In this document: piece after piece, positions 41,613 through 49,150 of the stretch
Layout: the number at the start of each line of letters is the position of its first letter
Numbering within the stretch: the stretch's first letter is position 1
NCBI GenBank assembly: GCA_016788425.1
Contig: JAEURQ010000002.1
Location: 62,001-126,000, forward strand
Reading direction: 5' to 3'
DNA from: Chthonomonas sp.
Lineage (GTDB): Bacteria > Armatimonadota > Fimbriimonadia > Fimbriimonadales > Fimbriimonadaceae
DNA: 64,000 nucleotides
The notes under the pieces: model-generated
What the model was told of the DNA's origin: nothing
Database searches by the model: none
The model's input: only the letters and a program-made list of their open reading frames with translations
Program-made: the position numbers and the translations under genes

Positions 41613-42920
41613 CTAACCTGTTAATCTCTTTCGAAAAATGGAGTTTCGCATGGCCCTCCGTTTGTCGGCGGCTTCAATAGAATACACACTCTCGATCATG
41701 TTGTGAAACTCTTGTTCTAGTTGAGAAGGAGTAAAGTTCTTCGGCCTGAACGTGACGTCGAAAAGCGTGCATTGATCCCAAAACGTTTCGGCGAGCAACC
41801 GACCTTCCGCCCGCAGTTGACGGTGCAGTGCGGTGCCCGGAAACGGAGTGAGCACCGTGAGCTGAACCTCGCTGAGGCCGCATTCCTCGATGAACTCGCG
41901 GGTGGCAGCAAAAGTTCCTAGCGTGTCGCTATCAAAGCCAAAGGCGAAACATCCGTTCACAGAGATGCCGTGGTCTTGAATTCGCCGCACTTTTTCCGCA
42001 TATTGCGGTTGCTGCCGCCGCTTCCAAAGGCCGGAATCAGTTTCGGCAAGGGCTTCGGGCGAAACCGATTCAAGCCCGATGAGCACTTGGGCGCAACCAG
42101 ATTTCGCGAGGAGCGAGAGAAGTTCTTCGTTGTCGGCCAACGAGATATCGGATTCAGTAAACCACTTGACTTGCGGATATTCGCTTAACAGTTGGGCGAG
42201 TTCGCGCGCCCACTTCTTGTTGACAAACGAGTTATCGTCGGCGAGTTCGATGAACGGATCGGGCCAGATGTTGAGAATCGCCTCAAGCTCCTGGCGGATG
42301 CGCGCGATCGGCTTGCGCTTGTAGGGGCTGATGAGCCGGCTCGCCGCGCAAAAGGCGCAATCCAACGGGCAGCCGCGCGTGGTTTGCAGGGGGATTCGGT
42401 TGTATTTCGCCGGGTCTAGCAGGTCGAATCGCGGGATCGGGGTTGTCGCGAGGTCGTCGGTCACGTGCATGCCGTCGTAGCGTCTGGCCAGTTCACCCCG
42501 TCCGAAGTCGGCGACGAGTTTCGGCCAGACCCACTCTCCTTGGCCCACCACCACCGCATCGGCGTGGAGCGCGACCTCGTCGGGCAACACGCTGGCATGC
42601 AGACCCCCGATGACGACCGAAATGCCCTGCGCGCGGATGGCATCGGCGAGAGCATAGGCGTCGTTGATGCGCGCTGAAAGGGAACTGATGGCGACGAGAT
42701 CGGCCTCGACCTGCGGTAGCTCGGCCATGTCGTCAACCTCGTGGTAGGAAATAGTCCAGTGAGGGGGCGTGGCCCCGGCGATGGTGAGCAACCCCAGGCT
42801 GGGAATGGACGCGATGACCTTGCCGCGCTCGATGAATCCAGGCAGGGTGAGCCCGAGGGCGCGAAGCTCGGGATTGACAATCCGCACCCCGCTCATCGCG
42901 ATCAGCATGAGGTGTGGCAT
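41613..42920 (-). CDS. B12-binding-domain radical SAM protein
   Basis: A 435-residue enzyme. Residues about 45-150 form a cobalamin-binding-like Rossmann domain (DLVAISSLSARINDAYALADAIRA, VVIGGLHASVLPDEV), followed by a radical SAM domain with the [4Fe-4S] motif TTRGCPLDCAFCAASR near residue 190. It resembles the BchE/HpnJ-type B12 radical SAM group, including members that modify lipids, tetrapyrroles or peptides; the substrate is unknown. The TAACCT box seven bases before the ATG suggests a leaderless transcript. Confidence 0.87.
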   Translation of the reverse strand: MPHLMLIAMSGVRIVNPELRALGLTLPGFIERGKVIASIPSLGLLTIAGATPPHWTISYHEVDDMAELPQVEADLVAISSLSARINDAYALADAIRAQGISVVIGGLHASVLPDEVALHADAVVVGQGEWVWPKLVADFGRGELARRYDGMHVTDDLATTPIPRFDLLDPAKYNRIPLQTTRGCPLDCAFCAASRLISPYKRKPIARIRQELEAILNIWPDPFIELADDNSFVNKKWARELAQLLSEYPQVKWFTESDISLADNEELLSLLAKSGCAQVLIGLESVSPEALAETDSGLWKRRQQPQYAEKVRRIQDHGISVNGCFAFGFDSDTLGTFAATREFIEECGLSEVQLTVLTPFPGTALHRQLRAEGRLLAETFWDQCTLFDVTFRPKNFTPSQLEQEFHNMIESVYSIEAADKRRAMRNSIFRKRLTG

Positions 42921-42927
42921 ACCGCGC

Positions 42928-42933
42928 AGGTTA
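42928..42933 (-). promoter_or_regulatory. -10 box of radical SAM gene, leaderless
   Basis: On the reverse strand TAACCT, seven bases (GCGCGGT), then ATG 42920. No Shine-Dalgarno site. Confidence 0.4.
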
Positions 42934-42977
42934 CCTGGGTGGTGAAGTAGAGCCCTCAGAGGCCAAGGAATGTTGAT

Positions 42978-43053
42978 TGGTGGAGGTAAGGGGACTCGAA
43001 CCCCTGGCCTGTTCGTTGCGAACGAACCGCTCTCCCAACTGAGCTATACCCCC
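42978..43053 (-). tRNA. tRNA-Ala (CGC)
   Basis: Reverse-strand cloverleaf with acceptor GGGGGTA/TACCTCC containing the G3-U70 wobble that identifies alanine tRNA. D-arm AGCTCAGTTGGGAGAGC, anticodon stem GTTCG/CGAAC around loop TTCGCAA (anticodon CGC), T-arm GGGGTTCGAGTCCCC. Discriminator A and an encoded CCA at 42978-42980. A TATGAT -10-like box at 43066-43071 lies 12 bases before the 5' end. Confidence 0.97.
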
Positions 43054-43083
43054 GCCGTCGAACCCATCATACCCACGGCCACC

Positions 43084-44184
43084 TTACGGCAAATCCACGC
43101 CCACACCATCGAAGTTGAGCGCCAAAAGCGTGTAGTCGGCAATATCCACAATGCCATCGCCATTCAGGTCCGCGCGCACATCGTAAAGGGGATCGCCCAG
43201 AACGCGATCAAATCGGGCCGCGAGAAGAGAGTAATCCGCAATGTCCACGATGTTGTTGCCATCGCAGTCGCCGTTATTCAGTGCGAACGAGCAGCAATTC
43301 AGCCCGGCCGTCACGCCGGTTTGCACCTTGCGCAAGAATGTCCGCCCCTTCAAATACACATCAACCGGCCCGGAGAAGTTCGTGCTGAACAGGAACTCAC
43401 CGGTCACCGGATTGATCGTCGTCGCCCGGGTCTCGGTGTTCGCACCCTGTTTAATCACCACCGTTGCCGGCACAGGGTCGGTGCCCACATAGCCCTGCAG
43501 CGTGGCCGTCCCCGAACAGCGATTTCCGATATCGAGCAGGAAGTCGAATTGGTGACTTTGTGTGGCGGTCGGATTCGCCGTTGTCGAAGTCGCATTCGAA
43601 TTTATGCCGGTGATCAGGCGCCAGGATCCGGCCACCATCGTTCCTGTATTGCTAAATGCGCCCGTCGCGCTAAGAGAGAACGAACTGAACTGGTCCACCC
43701 AACCGAATCCGTTAAAGCGCTGCAACCGGATATAGCGGGACGCCTGAGGCAAGAAGCTCACGTTGCCCGAAATGCGATAGGCGGTAAGGTTCGGCACCGT
43801 AAACTCCAACCGCAGCTGATTATTGTTGGTGGAGATGCCCGCCGAAGCAGCACCATCGGCACTCGCGGTCGAAATGCTCAACGCAAGTGCCGAGATGCTT
43901 TCCACGTCGGTGAGCAGGCCACTGATTTCGTAGGCGTGAGAGTTCACCGCGTTCACGCTCGCCGCGATTGGCGGGAGCGAAGAGCCGCTGAACGGAAAGT
44001 TTAACTCTGCAAAAGGCGCGAGCGTGTTATCACTTGTGCTGGGCGTGCCGCTGTTCACACTTCCCCCAAAGCCGTAAACGTAACTGAGGGCAGCCTCGCT
44101 TAGCCTTCCGGTCAGTTGCACCTGGGCACTCGCGAGTCCACACAAACATCCGCACGTGGCGAGAGCCACAATTCTTCTCAACAT
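43084..44184 (-). CDS. secreted protein with C-terminal dockerin-type repeats
   Basis: A 366-residue exported protein. From ATG 44184 the signal peptide is LRRIVALATCGCLCGLASA. The body is Ser/Asn/Thr-rich beta structure; around 215-290 there is a Pro/Val carboxypeptidase-regulatory-like stretch. The C-terminal 60 residues contain two EF-hand dockerin repeats: CDGNNIVDIADYSLLAARFD and DLNGDGIVDIADYTLLALNF. Such repeats bind calcium; in planctomycetes and armatimonads they often end secreted proteins without any cellulosome. ATG 44184 is fixed by a consensus TATAAT six bases upstream. Confidence 0.82.
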   Translation of the reverse strand: MLRRIVALATCGCLCGLASAQVQLTGRLSEAALSYVYGFGGSVNSGTPSTSDNTLAPFAELNFPFSGSSLPPIAASVNAVNSHAYEISGLLTDVESISALALSISTASADGAASAGISTNNNQLRLEFTVPNLTAYRISGNVSFLPQASRYIRLQRFNGFGWVDQFSSFSLSATGAFSNTGTMVAGSWRLITGINSNATSTTANPTATQSHQFDFLLDIGNRCSGTATLQGYVGTDPVPATVVIKQGANTETRATTINPVTGEFLFSTNFSGPVDVYLKGRTFLRKVQTGVTAGLNCCSFALNNGDCDGNNIVDIADYSLLAARFDRVLGDPLYDVRADLNGDGIVDIADYTLLALNFDGVGVDLP

Positions 44185-44190
44185 AAACCT

Positions 44191-44220
44191 ATTATAAGGG
44201 GCTTTCTCCCGTTGGGACAA
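44191..44220 (-). promoter_or_regulatory. promoter of dockerin gene, leaderless
   Basis: On the reverse strand TTGTCC (44215-44220), 18-bp spacer, TATAAT (44191-44196), six bases, ATG 44184. The perfect TATAAT makes this the clearest leaderless example. Confidence 0.7.
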
Positions 44221-44354
44221 GTTTCTCACAGCATTGCCAGGGTTTTCAGTCACTTAGCGGAATGAGACACGCAGATGTACGGTGCTCTCGGCCTGCATGG
44301 GCCCGCTCGGCACGGACTCTGCCCCGTATTTTCACGAGTTTTCCGCTTGCCCCC

Positions 44355-44383
44355 TTGGGAATTTGTTCATCAAGTGTTAAGCT
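44355..44383 (+). promoter_or_regulatory. candidate promoter of PEP-CTERM gene
   Basis: TTGGGA (44355-44360), 17-bp spacer, TAAGCT (44378-44383). Predicted start near 44390 leaves a leader of about 36 nt with the hairpin and ribosome binding site. The rest of the 241-bp gap between the divergent starts shows nothing else convincing. Confidence 0.35.
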
Positions 44384-44392
44384 AAGGGCGTT

Positions 44393-44411
44393 GCGAGAGT
44401 TTTTGTCTCGC
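44393..44411 (+). promoter_or_regulatory. 5'UTR hairpin before PEP-CTERM gene
   Basis: GCGAGA and TCTCGC pair around a 7-nt loop GTTTTTG, placed directly before the AAGGAG ribosome binding site (44416-44421). Could act in mRNA stability or translation control. Confidence 0.4.
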
Positions 44412-44425
44412 CAAAAAGGAGCAAT

Positions 44426-45046
44426 ATGAAGAAAATTACCCTCATCGCAGGGCTTTCGGTCGCTAGCGCCGTTGCCTTCGCACAAGTCCCCTTCACCGGT
44501 CAACTGCAAAAGCGAACCCTCGACATGGGTTCGGGCATTGGCACCGAACTCACCTCAACCCCGGTTTACAGCCACATGGACAGCCCCTACGTGGCGTTCG
44601 CGGCACGCGGCGGTGGGCTCGGTTTTGATGACTACACGGCTTCACCGAACGCGAGCTTCGCGCTGACTGAAATGCGCTTCATTGGTGGCGTCACGGCAGC
44701 GGGCGGGCAACTCCGATTCGACTTCTTCGACTCGGCTTCCGTGTTTGTGACCTCTTTCACGTCCACTTTTGGCACGGCCGGCAACTTCATTTGGAGTATC
44801 ACCGGATTGGGCGCATTGGGCATCACGCTTCCGGGTTCGGGCGTTATGCAAATCACTGCTCTCGGCTCAACGACCGGTCAATTCTTCCTGAGCAATTCGG
44901 CCGCAACCGTAGGCAGCCACGTGTCTTCGGTTGGTTCGACCACCACGCACCAGCACAGCTTCGAACTCAGCACGGTTCCCGAGCCGGGTTCCATGATGGC
45001 GCTCTTGGGTGGCTTTGCCCTCCTTGCTCGCCGACGCCGCAGCTAA
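44426..45046 (+). CDS. PEP-CTERM sorting domain protein
   Basis: A 206-residue exported protein. Signal peptide KKITLIAGLSVASAVAFAQ, beta-rich body, and the tripartite tail VPEPGSMMALLGGFALLARR followed by RRS. A strong AAGGAG lies five bases before the ATG. Same architecture and similar size as the 11793-12509 protein, though the bodies share little obvious sequence. Exosortase target; function unknown. It ends at a strong terminator. Confidence 0.9.
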   Translation: MKKITLIAGLSVASAVAFAQVPFTGQLQKRTLDMGSGIGTELTSTPVYSHMDSPYVAFAARGGGLGFDDYTASPNASFALTEMRFIGGVTAAGGQLRFDFFDSASVFVTSFTSTFGTAGNFIWSITGLGALGITLPGSGVMQITALGSTTGQFFLSNSAATVGSHVSSVGSTTTHQHSFELSTVPEPGSMMALLGGFALLARRRRS

Positions 45047-45070
45047 GCCCCGCTTAAGTTGCAAACTTCG

Positions 45071-45102
45071 TCAGGGTGGCCGCATGGCCACCCTGATTTT
45101 TT
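45071..45102 (+). terminator. intrinsic terminator
   Basis: A perfect 11-bp stem TCAGGGTGGCC/GGCCACCCTGA with loop GCAT is followed by six T residues. It ends the PEP-CTERM transcript. Confidence 0.92.
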
Positions 45103-45188
45103 GCGGGGTTCTCGCGCGTCTTAACCGCAAAGTGAAAATTCTTTGAACCCTCGGGCCGCCCGCCATCACTCAGTGACGGAGATGCGCA

Positions 45189-45698
45189 ATGAAGGTGCTC
45201 GCAATGAGTAAACAAGGCAAGGCCAACATCGATATCGTAGAGCTCGCCGAGCGATACTACGAAGACGTGGTGGCGTTTTGCACTCGCCGGGTTGGCTACG
45301 ACCGGGCGGGCGACATGGCGCAAGAAACATTCCTGACGGCGCAAAGGATTGCTGGCAAGTTCCAGGGCAAAAGCACGGTGAAAACCTGGCTGCTGGGCAT
45401 TGCCAACAATCACTGCCGCGAGGAATGTCGCCGCCACGGCCGCGAGATTCTCGCTGATCCGGAAGTTTTCGAGCTGCCGGATAACGGCCCCGAACTCGTG
45501 GAGCGCGTCGTGTTAGAAGAAGCGATTCTCAAGCTCACCTTGGAGCACCGCGAAGTGGTGGTGCTGCACGAGCTTGATGGCCTGACTTACGATGAAATCA
45601 GCGGTGTTCTGGGCGTTCCGTCCGGCACCGTCAAGTCGCGTTTGCACCACGCATTTGTGCATCTCCGCAAAAATCTAGGAGTGTCTGTACCCGCATGA
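45189..45698 (+). CDS. ECF-type RNA polymerase sigma factor
   Basis: A 169-residue sigma-70 family factor with only regions 2 and 4. Region 2: LAERYYEDVVAFCTRRVGY followed by AGDMAQETFLTAQR. Region 4: LEHREVVVLHELDGLTYDEI with SGVLGVPSGTVKSRLHHA as the helix-turn-helix. Starts at 45189 or 45204 (M6) are both possible; GGAG eight bases upstream favours 45189. It overlaps the anti-sigma-like gene by 4 bp, the usual sigma/anti-sigma layout. Confidence 0.92.
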   Translation: MKVLAMSKQGKANIDIVELAERYYEDVVAFCTRRVGYDRAGDMAQETFLTAQRIAGKFQGKSTVKTWLLGIANNHCREECRRHGREILADPEVFELPDNGPELVERVVLEEAILKLTLEHREVVVLHELDGLTYDEISGVLGVPSGTVKSRLHHAFVHLRKNLGVSVPA

Positions 45699-46897
45699 AT
45701 CAGTATCGAGAAGACCTGAAAGCATACGTCGACGGCGAACTTTCGCCAGCGCGCACGCAGGAACTTGAGCAAGCCATGAAGGCGGATCCGGCCCTTTTGG
45801 ACGAGGCGAATATGCTCAAACGAATTAAAGAATCATTTGTTGACCACACCGATAAGGAGCTGATGCTCCGGGAGGCCAGAGTGGATCCGCGCAAGGCCCA
45901 GCTCATTTCCAAGTTGCGGGAAGCGCCCGCTCGAAAAGGAGTTTGGAGCCGAATGGGCTCTTATCGATGGGTTGCCGCAATGGCGGTGGGCATCGCGCTG
46001 TTTGCGACATTCGTGCCAACGTACCAACAAACTCGCCGGGCCGGAGGAGGAGTTGCTACTGCCGGCGCAAGTATGGAAATGGCATCGGCCCCGGCAATGC
46101 CGATGACCGAAATGGATCTAGGCGTCCAGAACGCACCCGCCGAATCGGAAGCCAAAGCAACAGCGGATTACGGTCGGATCGCCGAAAGAGCGCGGGTGGC
46201 ACCGAGCAAAACCCGCGGCGAGGTCCCAACTCTGCGCTCGGAGCGAGAAGTCATACAGTCCGCCAGCATCGGGGTCGCGGTGGAATCTGCGTACAAGGGT
46301 CTGAATCAGGTGAACGCGATTGCGATTTCAAATGGCGGATACCTGGATAACAAGAACTATAACAAAAATGAGGGCGGCGCGCCGGTGGCCATGGCGACGA
46401 TCAAGGTGCCAGCGGCGAAGTACGACATGACCATGGAGCGTGTGCGGGAACTCGGCGAAGTGCGCGAAGAATCGCAAGCGGCCGACGACGTGACGAAACA
46501 GGCGGTGGCGTATCGCGCCGAAATCGACCAACTCAAGCGAAAGATCAACGCGCTGGACGCTCGTTTGCGCACGGCTCGAGGCCGAGAGGCAAGTGAGATC
46601 CGCTGGCGATTGAGCGATCTGCAGGGGCAGTTGAACTCGCAGCAAGTAGCCAGCAAGCAGTTGGCCGGTGAAACCGCGATTTCGACGATCGTCGTGAACC
46701 TCTACGAAAAGGACAAGATCGCGCTTAGTCCTGAGAATCAAAACTGGTCGAACAACATTTGGAACCAAGCGGCTAACAATTTCACGGTGGTGGGCCGCGG
46801 ACTCGGCGCAGTGGCCGTCAACATCCTTGTGTTCAGCCCCATCTGGCTGCCGTTTGCGCTCATCGTCTGGTGGAAGAATCGCGCCGCCAAGAAGTAG
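45695..46897 (+). CDS. DUF4349 anti-sigma-like membrane protein
   Basis: A 400-residue protein. The N-terminal 70 residues (YREDLKAYVDGELSPARTQELEQAM) resemble anti-sigma N-domains but have no zinc-binding His-Cys-Cys set. A membrane helix follows at about 90-108 (WVAAMAVGIALFATFV). The rest is a DUF4349 domain (about 185-395: IQSASIGVAVESAYKGLNQV, AISNGGYLDNKN, a coiled coil RAEIDQLKRKINALDARLR) and a second membrane helix near the C-terminus (NILVFSPIWLPFALIVWW). Overlap with the sigma gene supports it as the cognate anti-sigma factor sensing the cell envelope. Confidence 0.85.
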   Translation: MNQYREDLKAYVDGELSPARTQELEQAMKADPALLDEANMLKRIKESFVDHTDKELMLREARVDPRKAQLISKLREAPARKGVWSRMGSYRWVAAMAVGIALFATFVPTYQQTRRAGGGVATAGASMEMASAPAMPMTEMDLGVQNAPAESEAKATADYGRIAERARVAPSKTRGEVPTLRSEREVIQSASIGVAVESAYKGLNQVNAIAISNGGYLDNKNYNKNEGGAPVAMATIKVPAAKYDMTMERVRELGEVREESQAADDVTKQAVAYRAEIDQLKRKINALDARLRTARGREASEIRWRLSDLQGQLNSQQVASKQLAGETAISTIVVNLYEKDKIALSPENQNWSNNIWNQAANNFTVVGRGLGAVAVNILVFSPIWLPFALIVWWKNRAAKK

Positions 46898-46919
46898 CGC
46901 CGTAGAGTAAGGTGAAAGG

Positions 46920-47798
46920 ATGATCGCGCAAGCCATGATCATCCTTTCCGCCATGTCTGCCCCGCTCGATCTCACCAAAGTCTTGGAAGCTGCCGTGGTT
47001 GCGGCGGCCAAGGTGCAGCAGCCGTTTTCCGAAAAGGATGTGGCGATGACGCTTTGGCAGATCGACGACAACGCGGTTCTTGATAAAGCTGAGTTTCGCG
47101 GTGAAGAGTCGTTCATCACGGCGAGCGTGGTCAAGCTGTTCTGGCTTGCCTTCGCCGCGCATGAGGTAAACGCGGGGCGCATCAAGAAGTCGGAGGAATT
47201 CGAGCGAGCCGTCCGCGACATGATTGTGGACAGCAGCAACGACGCGACCGGCTATATCGTCAACGCGACGACTGGCGCTCTACCCGGCCCCGAACTCGCC
47301 GGAAAGCAACTCGACGATTGGAACCGCAAGCGCCAGGCGGCAAATCGTTGGTTCAAATCATTAGGGTACCAAAATATCAATGTCATTCATCGGACTTACA
47401 ACGAAGGAGCGTACGGGCGCGAACGACAAGCCTTTGGGAAGGATCTGGAGTTAAGGAACCGATTGACTACAAATGCAACCGTGCGCATGATGACAGAGAT
47501 CATGCAGGGCAAGGTGGTGAGCCCGCAGCAGTGCGAATGGATGCGTGCCCGCTTAAGTCGCAACGTCCCCGCCGATGATCCCAAAGCCGATGGTCAATCC
47601 AAGTACATCGGCTCGGCGTTGCCGAGCGGCTCGAAGCTGTGGAGCAAGGCCGGTTGGACCAGCCTCAACCGCCACGACGTCGCCGCGTTCAAGCTTCCGG
47701 ATGGCCGAATGTACGTGCTGGCGATTTTCACCAACTATGGCGGGAACGACAAAATCGTCCCCACCATGGCCAAAATGGTGGTGGATCAACTGCAATGA
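46920..47798 (+). CDS. class A beta-lactamase-like serine hydrolase
   Basis: A 292-residue protein of the beta-lactamase/PBP fold. The three catalytic motifs are SVVK (69-72), DSSN (104-107, in place of SDN) and KAG (in LWSKAGWTS, in place of KTG). The Glu166 region is not clear, so lactamase activity is doubtful; a peptidoglycan or peptide hydrolase role is equally possible. A short hydrophobic N-terminus suggests export. Preceded by GGTGAAAGG and overlapping the next gene by 4 bp. Confidence 0.82.
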   Translation: MIAQAMIILSAMSAPLDLTKVLEAAVVAAAKVQQPFSEKDVAMTLWQIDDNAVLDKAEFRGEESFITASVVKLFWLAFAAHEVNAGRIKKSEEFERAVRDMIVDSSNDATGYIVNATTGALPGPELAGKQLDDWNRKRQAANRWFKSLGYQNINVIHRTYNEGAYGRERQAFGKDLELRNRLTTNATVRMMTEIMQGKVVSPQQCEWMRARLSRNVPADDPKADGQSKYIGSALPSGSKLWSKAGWTSLNRHDVAAFKLPDGRMYVLAIFTNYGGNDKIVPTMAKMVVDQLQ

Positions 47799-48808
47799 AT
47801 GCTCTCATCGCCGCCGCCATCCTCGCGCCTCCGCCGAGTTTCGAACCCCTCGCTAAGCAACTCGTCGCCGATAGGGTTGTCCCAGGAGTCGCCATCGCCG
47901 TCCAGCGAAACGGCAAGATGGTCTACGGTCGCGGGTTTGGGGCGCAGAACCTCGAAACCAACACCGGAATGACGCTCGACTCGGTGCACGAGATGGCATC
48001 CGTGAGCAAGCAGTTCACCGCCACGGCGATCCTTCAACTGGTTGCCGCGGGGAAATTGAAGCTGACCGACTCCATTTGCGACTTGCTGCCCACCGCGCCC
48101 GAATCGTGGCGACCCGTGACCATTCACCACCTGCTTAGCCACACGGGTGGCCTCGCCGACTACATCGGCTCCGGCAATCTGGCGCTCACCACCAGCGAGC
48201 AAGCGCAGATCGTGGCCCTGAAAGACAAGCCGGTCCGCTTTGCGCCGGGCGCAAAGTTTGAGTATTCCAACACGGGCTACATGCTGCTCGGTGCGATCGT
48301 CGCGAACGTGACCAAGCGGCCGTTTGGCGACGTCCTCAAGTCCGATGTTTTCGCCAAAGCCGGCATGACAAAGGCAACCATCGCCAACCCGGAAGCGATC
48401 ATTCCGAACCGCGCGATGGGCTACCAATGGTCCGGATCGCAGTGGCGCAACGAGCAATATGTGCACGCCAAATGGAGCGCCTTCGGCGACGGCATGGTCA
48501 TGGCGAGCGCCCGCGACCTGCTCCGCTGGCACAACGCGTTGCGCACCGATGCGGTGCTTCCGGCGAACATGCGCAAACTCGCGTGGACGAGTCACAGTGA
48601 TGGCAGCTACGGCTACGGCTGGGCCATCAACCGGCCCGGGCTGCAAGGGCGCGTGTTCCACACCGGCGGCTGGGTGGGCACAACCACGATTGTGGTGAGC
48701 GATTTTGAGCGCAACGATTGCGCGGTGATTCTCATCAACACCGACCGTCGCGACCAGAAAATTGGACAACTCCACGAGGCCGTGATCCGCTGGATGGATG
48801 CGCAATGA
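47795..48808 (+). CDS. class C beta-lactamase-like serine hydrolase
   Basis: A 337-residue protein of the AmpC/esterase/D-aminopeptidase family. SVSK (69-72) is the nucleophile motif, YSN near 155 (FEYSNTGYMLLGA) the second, and HTGGWVG near 289 replaces KTG. TIHHLLSHTGGLADY is another family mark. The first residues may be a signal or an anchor. Start ATG 47795 overlaps the previous stop by 4 bp. Substrate unknown. Confidence 0.88.
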   Translation: MNALIAAAILAPPPSFEPLAKQLVADRVVPGVAIAVQRNGKMVYGRGFGAQNLETNTGMTLDSVHEMASVSKQFTATAILQLVAAGKLKLTDSICDLLPTAPESWRPVTIHHLLSHTGGLADYIGSGNLALTTSEQAQIVALKDKPVRFAPGAKFEYSNTGYMLLGAIVANVTKRPFGDVLKSDVFAKAGMTKATIANPEAIIPNRAMGYQWSGSQWRNEQYVHAKWSAFGDGMVMASARDLLRWHNALRTDAVLPANMRKLAWTSHSDGSYGYGWAINRPGLQGRVFHTGGWVGTTTIVVSDFERNDCAVILINTDRRDQKIGQLHEAVIRWMDAQ

Positions 48809-49146
48809 GACTCGCGCGCATCATCCTGTTCGTTCGCAACGTGGCGGAGGTCGCCGAGTTTTATCAGAAGTTCTTTGCGATGGAGCCGCAGCCGGGCGCG
48901 AGCGCGGATTGGGTTGAACTTGCGGGGCCCGGGGGCAATATCGCCGTTCACAAGGCGCATGGCGGCGCTCATCCGGGCCCGGCATCGCCGGTCAAAATCG
49001 TGTTCTATTGCGACAATATTGAAGCTGCGAAGCAGAGTTTCTCGGAACAAGGGCTGGTGTTTGGCAAAACGCATTCGTACGGCGAATTGCAGTTCGCCGA
49101 TGCGGTTGATCCGGCGGGGAACCCGATTCAGATTTCAAACCGTTAG
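48805..49146 (+). CDS. VOC/glyoxalase-like protein
   Basis: A 113-residue single-module vicinal-oxygen-chelate protein: RIILFVRNVAEVAEFYQKFF at the start, then GNIAVHKAHGG, PVKIVFYCDNIEAAKQSF and FADAVDPAGNPIQI. Such proteins act as glyoxalases, dioxygenases or binding proteins; too general to assign. ATG 48805 overlaps the previous gene by 4 bp (ATGA), making a three-gene operon. Confidence 0.85.
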   Translation: MRLARIILFVRNVAEVAEFYQKFFAMEPQPGASADWVELAGPGGNIAVHKAHGGAHPGPASPVKIVFYCDNIEAAKQSFSEQGLVFGKTHSYGELQFADAVDPAGNPIQISNR

Positions 49147-49150
49147 CCGC

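Noticed and set aside
44254-44354. Possible RNA gene or riboswitch in the gap before the PEP-CTERM gene
   Set aside because: Only weak partial pairings (GTGC/GCAC, GGCC) and no conserved core that I can recognise.
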